From assembly GCF_000744105.1 (NCBI RefSeq), contig NZ_JQLH01000001.1, positions 2,232,001 to 2,296,000 of the forward strand: a DNA stretch of 64,000 bases, in the 5' to 3' direction. How positions within the stretch are numbered: the stretch's first letter is position 1; every line of letters starts with the position of its first letter. The stretch is from Maribacter forsetii DSM 18668. GTDB taxonomy: Bacteria > Bacteroidota > Bacteroidia > Flavobacteriales > Flavobacteriaceae. Shown here in pieces: positions 8,630 to 17,820 of the stretch. The translations under genes were made by a program, and so were the position numbers. A model generated the notes under the pieces. That model saw only the letters and a program-made list of their open reading frames with translations. It made no database searches and was not told the DNA's origin.

Positions 8630-9535
8630 TTATCGTAATTCTGAAAGTTGTTTAAATAATTCTTTTTCTTTTTCTGAAAGCTTTGTAGGCATAATTACTT
8701 TGTAGGTAATGTATAAGTCTCCATGAGCACCTTTTTTCTTATAAACCGGCATACCTTTTCCTTTCAATTTCACTTTTGTGTCATTTTGGGTTTCAGGTTT
8801 TACTTTTAATTTTACTTTTCCTGTCAAGGTTTCTACTTCTATAGAACTTCCTAGCATGGCATCATATAATGAGATTGATTCATTTTTATATAAATCGTTC
8901 TTCACTCTTTTGAAGTTGGTGTTATTGTTTATTTCAAATGTTAAGTATAAATCTCCCTTGGGTCCGCCATTCATACCTTCTCCGCCATAACCGGCAATTT
9001 TAATGGTTTGGCCATCTTCAACTCCTGCGGGTATGGTTATCCTAATTTTTTTAGCTCCTAAGTCAAGGGTTTGTTTTTGGTCTTCAAGAATATCTAATAG
9101 GTTTAATTTTAAAGTTGCATTTAAGTCTTGACCTTTAAATTGTGTTGATCTTTGTCTTCCTCCACCACTAAAACCACTTCCGGCACCACCGAACATAGAT
9201 TCAAAGAAATCTGAAAAATCTTCTTGTGACCCGGTAGAACTGGAGTATGTTCTTCTGTTTCCGCCAGAAGAGCTGCGTTGGTTTCTTTTTGCTTCTTCAA
9301 AAGCATCGGCATGTTCCCAATCTTTACCGTATTGGTCGTATTTCTTTCTCTTTTCAGGATCACTTAAAACTTCGTTCGCTTCATTTATACGCTGAAATTT
9401 TTCTTGTGCGCTCTTATCGTTCGGATTTAAATCTGGATGAAGTTTACGCGCTAATTTCCGATATGCCTTTTTTATATCGGCTTGTGATGCCTTCTTGTCA
9501 ATTTCAAGAATTTTGTAGTAATCAATAAATTCCAT
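8630..9535 (-). CDS. cbpA: CbpA-type DnaJ co-chaperone
   Basis: This 301-residue protein has an N-terminal J domain (about 5-70) with the HPD motif at residues 33-35, a Gly/Ser/Phe-rich linker (about 80-125), and two C-terminal beta domains (about 130-295). It has no CxxCxGxG zinc-finger repeats, which marks it as class II (CbpA/DnaJ-B) rather than canonical DnaJ. It would stimulate DnaK ATPase and present clients. The cbpM gene follows after one base, supporting the CbpA assignment. Promoter sequence upstream is weak (TATCTTTA near 9560 on the minus strand). Confidence 0.9.
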   Translation of the reverse strand: MEFIDYYKILEIDKKASQADIKKAYRKLARKLHPDLNPNDKSAQEKFQRINEANEVLSDPEKRKKYDQYGKDWEHADAFEEAKRNQRSSSGGNRRTYSSSTGSQEDFSDFFESMFGGAGSGFSGGGRQRSTQFKGQDLNATLKLNLLDILEDQKQTLDLGAKKIRITIPAGVEDGQTIKIAGYGGEGMNGGPKGDLYLTFEINNNTNFKRVKNDLYKNESISLYDAMLGSSIEVETLTGKVKLKVKPETQNDTKVKLKGKGMPVYKKKGAHGDLYITYKVIMPTKLSEKEKELFKQLSELR

Positions 9536-9773
9536 AGCTATTCAAAATCTACATTAAAGATATAAAAAGGATAAAATTATTGTCATGATACATGTCATAA
9601 TTTAACTTGTCTTTTTTACTAATTTTCAACATTTAACTTTTTCCACAATTGTTGTAAGCACTACGAGCTATCAACAAACACGCTTATTTTATTGTTAATT
9701 ACTTTAATAGATAGCTATTTTATTTTTTGCTGAGTGGTGCTATCTTTAGCGCAACTATCTTAAACTTTTTTAA

Positions 9774-11639
9774 ATGTCTCAAGACGGAACTCAATATACT
9801 GAAGATAATATACGCTCGCTCGATTGGAAAGAACATATCCGATTACGACCTGGTATGTATATCGGTAAATTAGGTGATGGTTCGTCTGCGGATGATGGTA
9901 TCTATATTTTGTTGAAAGAGGTTATAGATAACTGTATAGATGAGTTTGTAATGGGTGCCGGTAAAACCATTGAAATCTCTATTAAAGATAAAGTGGTAAA
10001 AGTTAGGGATTACGGTCGTGGTATACCTTTAGGTAAAGTAGTAGATGTAGTTTCTAAAATGAATACTGGTGGTAAGTACGATAGCCGTGCCTTTAAAAAA
10101 TCTGTTGGACTAAATGGTGTTGGTACTAAAGCGGTAAATGCCTTGTCCAGTTTTTTTGAGGTTCAATCCTCTAGAGAGAATCAATTAAAAACGGCTCAGT
10201 TTAGTTCTGGTAATTTAGAAAAGGAAATTGGTCCTGAGGAAACGGGAAAAAGAAAAGGAACCAAGGTTACATTTATTCCTGATGACACTATCTTCAAAAA
10301 TTATAAATATAGAAATGAGTATGTAGAACGCATGCTTAAGAACTATGTATACTTAAATCCGGGTTTGACCATTGTTTTCAACGGCGAAAAATTTCATTCT
10401 GAAAATGGATTAAAAGATCTTTTAGAGGATAATAATAATGTTGAGGATATGCTGTATCCTGTTATACATTTAAAGGGAGATGATATTGAAGTTGCCATTA
10501 CGCATAGTAGAACACAGTATAGTGAGGAGTATCATTCTTTTGTTAATGGACAACATACAACGCACGGTGGTACGCACCAAGCTGCTTTCAGGGAGGCTAT
10601 AGTAAAAACAATTCGTGATTTTTATGGTAAATCATATGATGCATCAGATATAAGGAAATCTATAATTTCTGCCATCTCCATAAAAGTAATGGAGCCCGTT
10701 TTTGAAAGTCAGACGAAAACAAAATTGGGGTCGACCGAAATGGGAGGCAATTTTCCAACGGTTAGAACTTATATAAATGATTTTGTTGGTAAATATTTAG
10801 ATAACTACCTTCATAAGAATGCCGATACTGCAGAGAAGCTTCAGCGTAAAATTATGATGGCAGAGAAGGAGCGTAAAGAGCTTTCTGGGATTAGAAAGTT
10901 GGCACGTGACCGAGCTAAGAAAGCTAGTCTTCATAATAAAAAGCTTCGCGATTGCAGAATACATTTAGGTGATATAAAGAAAGATAGGCGATTAGAGACT
11001 TCCTTGTTTATTACCGAGGGAGATTCTGCATCTGGATCAATTACAAAATCTAGGGATGTAAATACCCAAGCTGTTTTTAGTCTAAAAGGTAAGCCTTTGA
11101 ATTCTTACGGTATGTCCAAAAAGATTGTGTATGAGAATGAAGAATTCAATCTTTTACAAGCTGCTTTGAATATAGAGGAGTCTATTGAGGATTTGCGTTA
11201 CAATAATATCATAATCGCAACCGATGCCGATGTTGATGGTATGCATATTCGTTTGCTATTAATAACCTTCTTTTTACAGTTTTTCCCAGAACTGATCAAA
11301 GAGAATCATTTGTATATTTTGCAAACTCCATTATTTAGGGTAAGAAATAAAAAAGAGACTATTTATTGCTACAGTGATGAAGAGCGACAAATGGCAATAA
11401 ACAAGCTAAGCGGCAAACCTGAAATAACTCGATTTAAAGGGTTGGGTGAAATATCACCAGATGAGTTTAGGCATTTCATTGGTGATGATATTAGATTAGA
11501 ACCTATTATGCTTGACAAGGCTATGTCTATTGAAGAGCTATTAAGTTTTTATATGGGTAAAAACACCCCTGACAGACAAAAATTCATAATCAATAACCTT
11601 AAAGTGGAGGTTGATTTGATAGAAGATAAAGTAGTATAA
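9774..11639 (+). CDS. parE: Topoisomerase IV subunit B
   Basis: This 621-residue GyrB/ParE-type protein has the GHKL ATPase elements (EVIDNCIDEF, DYGRGIP, GLNGVGTKAVNAL), a transducer domain, and the TOPRIM metal site (FITEGDSASGS and DADVDGMHI). It supplies ATP-driven strand passage for decatenation of chromosomes. It lacks the insert seen in proteobacterial GyrB and is followed 25 bases later by the cleavage subunit gene, so it is ParE rather than GyrB. The upstream 238-base spacer contains TATCTTTA 34 bases before the ATG, a degenerate -7 box, and no other clear feature. Confidence 0.93.
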   Translation: MSQDGTQYTEDNIRSLDWKEHIRLRPGMYIGKLGDGSSADDGIYILLKEVIDNCIDEFVMGAGKTIEISIKDKVVKVRDYGRGIPLGKVVDVVSKMNTGGKYDSRAFKKSVGLNGVGTKAVNALSSFFEVQSSRENQLKTAQFSSGNLEKEIGPEETGKRKGTKVTFIPDDTIFKNYKYRNEYVERMLKNYVYLNPGLTIVFNGEKFHSENGLKDLLEDNNNVEDMLYPVIHLKGDDIEVAITHSRTQYSEEYHSFVNGQHTTHGGTHQAAFREAIVKTIRDFYGKSYDASDIRKSIISAISIKVMEPVFESQTKTKLGSTEMGGNFPTVRTYINDFVGKYLDNYLHKNADTAEKLQRKIMMAEKERKELSGIRKLARDRAKKASLHNKKLRDCRIHLGDIKKDRRLETSLFITEGDSASGSITKSRDVNTQAVFSLKGKPLNSYGMSKKIVYENEEFNLLQAALNIEESIEDLRYNNIIIATDADVDGMHIRLLLITFFLQFFPELIKENHLYILQTPLFRVRNKKETIYCYSDEERQMAINKLSGKPEITRFKGLGEISPDEFRHFIGDDIRLEPIMLDKAMSIEELLSFYMGKNTPDRQKFIINNLKVEVDLIEDKVV

Positions 11640-11664
11640 ATTAAGTTAATACGATTGCTTCTGA

Positions 11665-14325
11665 ATGGAAGAAAATGACGATTTGAACGAGGAAATTAAC
11701 GACAACCTTTCCGGAGAGAATAATGAGAATATTGATTCTTCTGATGCATTAACCAGAGTCTCTGGCATGTATAAAGACTGGTTCTTGGATTACGCATCTT
11801 ACGTAATTTTAGAGCGAGCGGTACCTGCCATTGAAGACGGATTCAAACCTGTACAGCGCCGTATCATGCATTCGTTAAAAGAACTTGATGATGGTAGATA
11901 CAATAAAGTCGCCAATGTAGTTGGTCATACCATGCAATATCACCCTCATGGGGATGCTAGTATTGCTGATGCTATGGTGCAGATTGGTCAAAAAGACCTG
12001 TTAATTGATACTCAGGGTAACTGGGGTAATATTTTAACGGGTGATAGAGCAGCTGCATCGAGATATATTGAAGCGAGATTATCAAAATTTGCTTTAGAGG
12101 TTATTTTTAGCCCCAAAATTACAGAATGGCAGGCTTCTTATGATGGAAGAAAGAAGGAGCCGGTAAACTTGCCGGTAAAATTCCCTCTGTTATTAGCTCA
12201 AGGGGCGGAAGGTATTGCTGTTGGTTTATCTACTAAAGTACTTGCTCATAATTTTGTTGAACTAATTGATGCTTCTATTAAGCATCTAAAAGGGCAGCGA
12301 TTTAAAATCTATCCTGATTTTCCTACAGCTGGTATTATAGATGTTACTAATTACAATGATGGTCTTAGGGGCGGTAAAATTAGAGTCCGCGCAAAAATAT
12401 CTCAGTTAGATAAGAATACGCTAGTAATCAATGAGATACCTTATGGTACCAATACTGGTAGTTTAATAGATTCAATTTTAAAAGCTAATGACAAGGGTAA
12501 GATAAAAATCAAGAAAATAGAGGACAATACTGCCGCCGATGTTGAGATTTTAATACATCTTCCATCGGGTATTTCTCCAGATAGAACTATTGATGCCTTG
12601 TATGCTTTTACCTCTTGTGAATCTTCTATTTCTCCTCTTGGGTGTATTATAGAAGACAACAAGCCTTTATTTATTGGAGTAACTGAAATGCTTAAGCGGT
12701 CTACCGATTCTACGGTAGATTTGTTGAGACAAGAGCTAGAAATTCAACTTAAAGAGTTAGAAGAGCAGTGGCATTTTGCGTCATTAGAGCGAATTTTTAT
12801 TGAAAATCGTATTTATCGTGATATCGAGGAAGAGGAAACTTGGGAAGGGGTAATAAATGCTATTGATAAAGGTTTGGCTCTTTTTACGAAACACTTAAAA
12901 CGTGCGGTAACTGTAGAAGATATTACTAGACTTACAGAAATTCGTATTAAAAGGATATCTAAGTTCGATTTAGATAAGGCTCAACAGCATCTAGAAAGTC
13001 TTCAAGAGCGTATTGCAGAGGTTAAGCATCATTTAGCTAATCTCATTGAATTTGCCATTAACTACTTTAAAAATCTAAAAGAAACCTACGGTAAGGATAG
13101 AGGTCGTTTGACTGAAATTCGTGTTTTCGATGATATTGAAGCTACAAAAGTTGCTATCAGGAATACGAAACTTTATGTCAATAGGGAAGAAGGTTTTGTG
13201 GGTACTTCGTTAAAGAAAGATGAGTATGTGACGGATTGTAGTGATATTGATGATATTATCATGATTACCAGTTCTGGTAAAATGATGGTGTCAAAAGTAG
13301 ATTCTAAAATATTTGTGGGTAAAGGTATTATCCACGTTGCGGTATTTAAGAAAAAAGATAAACGTACTACCTATAATTTAGTTTACAAAGATGGTAAAGG
13401 TGGGGCTACATATATTAAACGCTTTAATGTTACAAGCATAACGAGGGATAGGGAGTATGATTTAACTACTGGTAAGCCGGGGTCTCAAGTATTGTATTTT
13501 TCTGCTAACCCAAATGGTGAAGCTGAAGTAATAACGGTTTTATTACGTCAGGTAGGTAGTGTTAAAAAGTTGAAGTGGGATATTGACTTTTCTGATGTTC
13601 TCATCAAAGGAAGGGCATCAAAAGGAAATATTGTTACCAAATATTCTGTTAAGCGTATAGAATTGAAAGAAAAAGGGGTTTCTACCCTTAAGCCAAGAAA
13701 AATTTGGTTCGATGATGTTGTACGAAGATTGAATGTAGATGGAAGAGGTGAATTATTAGGGGAATTTAAGGGGGATGATCTAATCTTGGTTATAAATCAA
13801 AAAGGGGTTGCAAAAACCTTTCTGCCAGTACTTACTTCTCATTTTGATGATGACATGATCGTATTGGAGAAATGGATACCTGAAAAACCTATTTCAGCTA
13901 TTTATTGGGAAGGTGAAAAGGAGCGATATTATATCAAGAGGTTTTTGATCGAAAACGAAAACAAAGAAGAATTGTTTATTTCCGAGCATCCAAAATCATA
14001 TTTGGAACTTGTTTCTACAGATTGGAAACCCATGGTTGAAATTGAATTTCCTAAACCAAGAGGTAAGGAAGCAAAAGAAAATGAATCTGTTGATGTTGAA
14101 GGTTTTATATCGATTAAGGGTATTAAAGCTTTAGGTAATCAGTTTATTACGGAGAAGGTTAAGAATATAAATCTTCTTGATCCGTTACCGTATGAGCCAG
14201 AGGTTCCTGAAGAGGTTGAGAATATTGAAGTGGTAGATGAAGAATCTGTAGCGTCTGGTGATGATGAAGGAAAGTCTAAAGATGAAGATGCCGGGTCGGC
14301 AGATGAACCAACATTATTTGATTAG
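11665..14325 (+). CDS. parC: Topoisomerase IV subunit A
   Basis: This 886-residue protein is the DNA cleavage/rejoining partner of ParE. The conserved KPVQRRIMHSL and HPHGDASIADAMVQ motifs are near residues 61-105, and the catalytic tyrosine lies in ASRYIEARLS at Tyr134. A long coiled-coil segment (about 355-480) and a C-terminal DNA-binding region follow, then a very acidic tail of about 50 residues (rich in Glu and Asp). The N-terminus also starts with about 30 acidic residues. It is co-directional with parE and with mscL, whose start lies 8 bases after the stop, so the three probably form one operon. Confidence 0.93.
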   Translation: MEENDDLNEEINDNLSGENNENIDSSDALTRVSGMYKDWFLDYASYVILERAVPAIEDGFKPVQRRIMHSLKELDDGRYNKVANVVGHTMQYHPHGDASIADAMVQIGQKDLLIDTQGNWGNILTGDRAAASRYIEARLSKFALEVIFSPKITEWQASYDGRKKEPVNLPVKFPLLLAQGAEGIAVGLSTKVLAHNFVELIDASIKHLKGQRFKIYPDFPTAGIIDVTNYNDGLRGGKIRVRAKISQLDKNTLVINEIPYGTNTGSLIDSILKANDKGKIKIKKIEDNTAADVEILIHLPSGISPDRTIDALYAFTSCESSISPLGCIIEDNKPLFIGVTEMLKRSTDSTVDLLRQELEIQLKELEEQWHFASLERIFIENRIYRDIEEEETWEGVINAIDKGLALFTKHLKRAVTVEDITRLTEIRIKRISKFDLDKAQQHLESLQERIAEVKHHLANLIEFAINYFKNLKETYGKDRGRLTEIRVFDDIEATKVAIRNTKLYVNREEGFVGTSLKKDEYVTDCSDIDDIIMITSSGKMMVSKVDSKIFVGKGIIHVAVFKKKDKRTTYNLVYKDGKGGATYIKRFNVTSITRDREYDLTTGKPGSQVLYFSANPNGEAEVITVLLRQVGSVKKLKWDIDFSDVLIKGRASKGNIVTKYSVKRIELKEKGVSTLKPRKIWFDDVVRRLNVDGRGELLGEFKGDDLILVINQKGVAKTFLPVLTSHFDDDMIVLEKWIPEKPISAIYWEGEKERYYIKRFLIENENKEELFISEHPKSYLELVSTDWKPMVEIEFPKPRGKEAKENESVDVEGFISIKGIKALGNQFITEKVKNINLLDPLPYEPEVPEEVENIEVVDEESVASGDDEGKSKDEDAGSADEPTLFD

Positions 14326-14333
14326 TCAGTGTT

Positions 14334-14762
14334 ATGAAAAAGTTTTTCGAAGAGTTTAAGAACTTTGCCATAAAAGGCAATATGATAGATTTGGCGGTAG
14401 GTATTATTATCGGTACTGCATTTAATAAAGTGGTTAGTACTATTGTATCAGCTATTATTATGCCGCCCCTTTCTTTATTGACCGATGATGTTAATCTGTC
14501 CAATAAAAAGTGGGTTCTTAGGGAAGCTGCAGAATCCGTAGAAGAGGTAGCCATAGGTTATGGTGAGTTAATTGAATCATTAATAGATTTTGGTATTATA
14601 GCGTTTACCATTTTCGTTATGGTTAAATTTATAAATAGATTTAAAGAGAAATCAGAAGACCCTGCTAATAAAGAAGTAGAAACTCCTAAAAACATTGCTA
14701 TATTGTCAAGTATGGAAAAATTATTGCAGGAGCAAAATGAGATACTTAAAAATAAAAAGTAA
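14334..14762 (+). CDS. mscL: Large-conductance mechanosensitive channel
   Basis: This 142-residue protein starts MKKFFEEFKNFAIKGNMIDL, the MscL S1 helix, followed by transmembrane helix 1 (about 16-45, with the pore-lining GIIIGTAFNKVVSTIVS), a periplasmic loop, transmembrane helix 2 (about 78-102) and a charged C-terminal helix. The channel opens under membrane tension to release solutes in hypo-osmotic shock. Length is normal for the family. It lies 8 bases after parC. Confidence 0.95.
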   Translation: MKKFFEEFKNFAIKGNMIDLAVGIIIGTAFNKVVSTIVSAIIMPPLSLLTDDVNLSNKKWVLREAAESVEEVAIGYGELIESLIDFGIIAFTIFVMVKFINRFKEKSEDPANKEVETPKNIAILSSMEKLLQEQNEILKNKK

Positions 14763-14872
14763 TTAAATTGTTTAATTATTGAAAAGTCTTATCGTAAGAT
14801 AGAATGTTAAGATTAGACAAATTCTAAGAATAATTGCTTTTATAACTACCTTTACAAAAAATAAATTATTTA

Positions 14873-15829
14873 ATGGATTTCACTAACCCTCTGGTGTATG
14901 GCGCACCAGCTTTTATTGCCTTTATTTTATTAGAATTGACCTATAGTAAAACTCATGGAGATGATGATCTTTATGATTGGAAAGATTTTGCAGCAAGTAG
15001 CGCAATGGGAATTGGGTCGGCAATTATTGGCCCTTTGCTTAAAGTAATTTTATTAGTTGTTCTTTTTGAATATGCTTATGAACTGTTTAACCCACTGGTA
15101 GACGGTGTAAGAACTAATATTATGGGGTATGAGTCTTTTGGCTACGCTTGGTATGTTTGGTTACTTTGTCAATTGGCGGATGATTTTACATATTATTGGT
15201 TTCATAGAGCTAATCATGAAATTAGAATTCTTTGGGCGGCACATATAGTGCACCATTCATCTGACAACTTTAATTTAGGTACCGCTATTCGTAATGGTTG
15301 GTTTACGTTGCTTTATAAGCCCTTTTTCTATGTTTGGATGCCTATTATTGGTTTCCCGGTAGAAATGGTGGTAGTTTGTTTGGCTATTGAGTCGTTCTGG
15401 CAATTTCAACTGCATTCGCAGTACGTTCCTAAAATGGGATTTATTGAGAAAATATTTAATACGCATACAATGCATCAGGTTCACCACGCACAAAATGTGG
15501 AATACCTAGATAAAAACCATGGTGGATTCTTAAATTTCTTTGATAAGATTTTTGGTACTTGGAAAGAGTATGATGAGAATATAGATGTAAAATTTGGTGT
15601 AATACATGCTCCAAACTCTAACAATCCTATAGTTATTCTAACTCATGAGTTTAAGGATATTTGGGCAGATACCAAGAAGTCTAAAAAACTAAGTCATAAG
15701 TTGATGTACATTTTCGGACCTCCGGGATGGAGCCATGATGGAAGTACAATGACAGTTAAGCAGCAACAGCGTTTGTTTAAAGAGCAAAAAGAAGCTAATC
15801 CAAGTGTTTCCTTTGATAGGCCTAATTAA
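14873..15829 (+). CDS. Fatty acid hydroxylase/sterol desaturase-family membrane di-iron enzyme
   Basis: This 318-residue integral membrane protein has four or more hydrophobic segments and the histidine boxes of the superfamily: HRANH (HxxxH), HIVHHSS (HxxHH) and HTMHQVHHA (HxxHH), which bind two irons. Members hydroxylate or desaturate lipids or carotenoids. The substrate here is unknown. It is a single gene after mscL and ends at a bidirectional terminator. Confidence 0.85.
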   Translation: MDFTNPLVYGAPAFIAFILLELTYSKTHGDDDLYDWKDFAASSAMGIGSAIIGPLLKVILLVVLFEYAYELFNPLVDGVRTNIMGYESFGYAWYVWLLCQLADDFTYYWFHRANHEIRILWAAHIVHHSSDNFNLGTAIRNGWFTLLYKPFFYVWMPIIGFPVEMVVVCLAIESFWQFQLHSQYVPKMGFIEKIFNTHTMHQVHHAQNVEYLDKNHGGFLNFFDKIFGTWKEYDENIDVKFGVIHAPNSNNPIVILTHEFKDIWADTKKSKKLSHKLMYIFGPPGWSHDGSTMTVKQQQRLFKEQKEANPSVSFDRPN

Positions 15830-15885
15830 AGCAATCTAAGTAACTAAAATCGGTTTATCGGTTTCTGGTTAATAGTATAAATAAA

Positions 15886-15921
15886 AATCCCGATTGAGCA
15901 TAAGCTTTATCGGGATTCTTT
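15886..15921. terminator. Bidirectional terminator between hydroxylase and terC-like genes
   Basis: AATCCCGAT / ATCGGGATT is a 9-bp stem with a 14-base loop, with A-rich sequence before it and T-rich sequence after it, between convergent genes. Confidence 0.75.
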
Positions 15922-15941
15922 TGTTAGAGTTGTAAAGTATT

Positions 15942-16751
15942 TTAATCTTCTACTTTAGTAATTGGTTTTTTATTCTTTTTCATTCGTAGGTCAAAGAACT
16001 CAACCATTAAGGAGAATGCTATTGAGAAATACAGATAACCTTTTGGTATGGTGCCAACTTCATTGCCAAATACAACCAAGTGACATAAATGTGCTGATTC
16101 TGCTATAAGCATAAAGCCAATCAGTATTAAGAACGATAGCCCAAGAATTTGTATGGAAGGGTGTCTGTTAACGAACTCACCCACGGGGTTGGCGAATAAC
16201 ATCATAATGACTACAGAAATGACTACTGCAACAATCATTAAAACAAGTGCATCGTTTGGGTTAGGTGAAATTCCGTTGGTCATCCCTATTGCCGTTAGTA
16301 TGGAATCAAATGAAAACACAATGTTTATTACCGTTATTTGGAGTATAGCATTGGTCAATGATGTTGACCTAGCCTTTTTGACTTCACGTTCATCGTGACC
16401 TTTATCTTCAACTTTTTCATGAATTTCCTTGGTACTTTTGTAGAGAAGAAACAATCCGCCTAAGAAAAGGATAATACCTTGTCCACTTATTCCACCAGTG
16501 ATCCAATTATTATCAAATACCCAAAATGGCTTTTTCATTGAAGTAAGTAGTGTTATACCAAATAATAATACAATACGCATAACCATTGCTAATACAAGAC
16601 CTATGTTGGTTGCTTTTTTTCGTTGTGCTGAATCTAGTTTTCCTGCGGCTATAGAAATGAAAATAATATTATCTATTCCTAAAACAATTTCAAGAAACGT
16701 TAGGGTAAGTAGTGCAATCCAGGCATCTAGATTAGTGAAAATCTCGAACAT
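15942..16751 (-). CDS. TerC-family integral membrane protein
   Basis: This 269-residue protein has about seven transmembrane segments and the conserved TerC features FLEIVLGIDNIIFIS (near residues 19-33) and INIVFSFDSILTAIGM (about 140-155), where acidic residues sit inside membrane helices. TerC-like proteins are linked to manganese export or metal loading of exported proteins, and to tellurite resistance in plasmid versions. No tellurite genes are nearby, so a housekeeping metal-related role is more likely. A lipoprotein gene lies 2 bases upstream on the same strand. Confidence 0.87.
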   Translation of the reverse strand: MFEIFTNLDAWIALLTLTFLEIVLGIDNIIFISIAAGKLDSAQRKKATNIGLVLAMVMRIVLLFGITLLTSMKKPFWVFDNNWITGGISGQGIILFLGGLFLLYKSTKEIHEKVEDKGHDEREVKKARSTSLTNAILQITVINIVFSFDSILTAIGMTNGISPNPNDALVLMIVAVVISVVIMMLFANPVGEFVNRHPSIQILGLSFLILIGFMLIAESAHLCHLVVFGNEVGTIPKGYLYFSIAFSLMVEFFDLRMKKNKKPITKVED

Positions 16752-16753
16752 GG

Positions 16754-17131
16754 TTAGTTGGTTTTAATTGCGGTTCCGGTTTTTACTATTAATTTTTTAT
16801 TGGGATCCTTTACGGCACTTTTATACTGGAATGTGTATGATGAATCTGTAGTACTGATAATTTTGTAATGTATAGCTGTCTTGCTATTAATATCTTGTAA
16901 GACAAATTCACAATCATTGAACCAGCGGACAGTGGCGCTGTCTATTTTATTCTCATAATAGTCTATACTATAATCTTCTGTCCTAATAAATTTTCCTTCT
17001 TTTAAAGTATCATCTATTTCATAGGTAAATTTAAAAGTGCCTGTTTTGTACTTTTCACAATCACGTTCAGGTTCGTAACATGAGCCTAATATTAAGCATA
17101 ATACAAGGGTCGAGAATATATTTTTCATCAT
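16754..17131 (-). CDS. Small putative lipoprotein, unknown function
   Basis: This 125-residue protein starts MMKNIFSTLVLCLILGSCYEPERD, a short signal peptide ending in a lipobox (LGSC), so it should be lipid-anchored. The rest is a predicted beta-rich domain with repeated short strands and no motif I recognise. Two adjacent ATG codons can serve as start. Its stop is 2 bases before the TerC-family start codon, so the two are probably co-transcribed. Confidence 0.7.
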   Translation of the reverse strand: MMKNIFSTLVLCLILGSCYEPERDCEKYKTGTFKFTYEIDDTLKEGKFIRTEDYSIDYYENKIDSATVRWFNDCEFVLQDINSKTAIHYKIISTTDSSYTFQYKSAVKDPNKKLIVKTGTAIKTN

Positions 17132-17202
17132 GCTGCAAAATAATGAAAATAGGGGTGAAGTGTTTATAAAAATAGAAGAATACTTCTTTGTTAATATGGA
17201 TT

Positions 17203-17559
17203 TTAAAACTCGGTATACGTTTTAAAAGTACCATCATTATAAAACATTATTATTCGTTCTAATTTTTTGTCGGTGTCTTTTTCAATTTTTTCTTTTTTGG
17301 TAATTGTTGGGGAGGGATTAGGTGTTATTTCGGTATTAGGAAAGCTGCCTGTGCCGTACAATAGCCATTGTAAATCTACCTCAGGAAAAGCATCGTTTAC
17401 CTTCATGATGAATTCTAAACTTGGCTTGTTTCTTCCGTTCAGTAAATGAGAAATACTAGAACGTTGCACATTAATTAAATCTGCAAACGCTGCAGATGAG
17501 AGTTCGTTGTGTGCTAAAATAGCCTTTAATCTTGAAAGAAAAGAAGTGGTGTCTAGCAT
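17203..17559 (-). CDS. XRE-family helix-turn-helix regulator
   Basis: This 118-residue protein has an N-terminal HTH (about residues 8-62; SSAAFADLINVQRSSISHLL then NGRNKPSLEFIMKV), then DLQWLLYGTG, a common ending of Bacteroidota XRE domains, and a short charged tail. It is divergent from the M14 peptidase gene. The 9-base word TGTTTACAA overlaps its start codon (17559-17567) and recurs as a perfect palindrome at 17762-17779, suggesting autoregulation and control of the peptidase. The ligand is unknown. Confidence 0.85.
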   Translation of the reverse strand: MLDTTSFLSRLKAILAHNELSSAAFADLINVQRSSISHLLNGRNKPSLEFIMKVNDAFPEVDLQWLLYGTGSFPNTEITPNPSPTITKKEKIEKDTDKKLERIIMFYNDGTFKTYTEF

Positions 17560-17658
17560 GTTTACAAAGTTAATGCAATTTATAATTTAGAATTGTTAAT
17601 ATGGATTGTCTTTATTCTTTAAATAGGATTAACTGATAAAGTTTGACTTTATGTTTGT

Positions 17659-17692
17659 AAGATTAACTATCTGATTAGTAGAGGTTAATCTT
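17659..17692. promoter_or_regulatory. Inverted GATTAAC repeat in XRE/M14 divergent region
   Basis: AAGATTAAC (17659-17667) and GTTAATCTT (17684-17692) form a perfect 9-bp inverted repeat with a 16-base spacer. A third GATTAAC lies at 17627-17633. They are candidate operator elements in the 261-base spacer between the divergent genes. Confidence 0.4.
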
Positions 17693-17761
17693 TGTGCGTG
17701 TAATATTTGTTAAAATTATAAATTTTGTACGGCTGTGTATTGGTTATATAATATCAGTGAA

Positions 17762-17797
17762 TGTTTACAATTGTAAACAACCGCTGTAGTATTTTTG
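17762..17797. promoter_or_regulatory. Palindromic operator and -7 box before the M14 peptidase
   Basis: TGTTTACAATTGTAAACA (17762-17779) is a perfect 18-bp palindrome. A TATTTTTG -7 box follows at 17790-17797. The palindrome occupies the expected -33 position, so a bound regulator would block transcription. The half-site TGTTTACAA is repeated at the start of the XRE gene. Confidence 0.5.
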
Positions 17798-17820
17798 TAT
17801 TTTATAAAAGTGGAATGATA

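Noticed and set aside
9540..9640. TGTCATG-ATA-CATGTCA stretch before cbpA as a heat-shock operator
   Set aside because: It is mirror-symmetric rather than an inverted repeat and does not match CIRCE (TTAGCACTC-N9-GAGTGCTAA).
17761..17820. Upstream in-frame ATG extending the M14 peptidase by 20 residues
   Set aside because: It lies within the palindrome and before the TATTTTTG promoter box, so it would not be on the mRNA.
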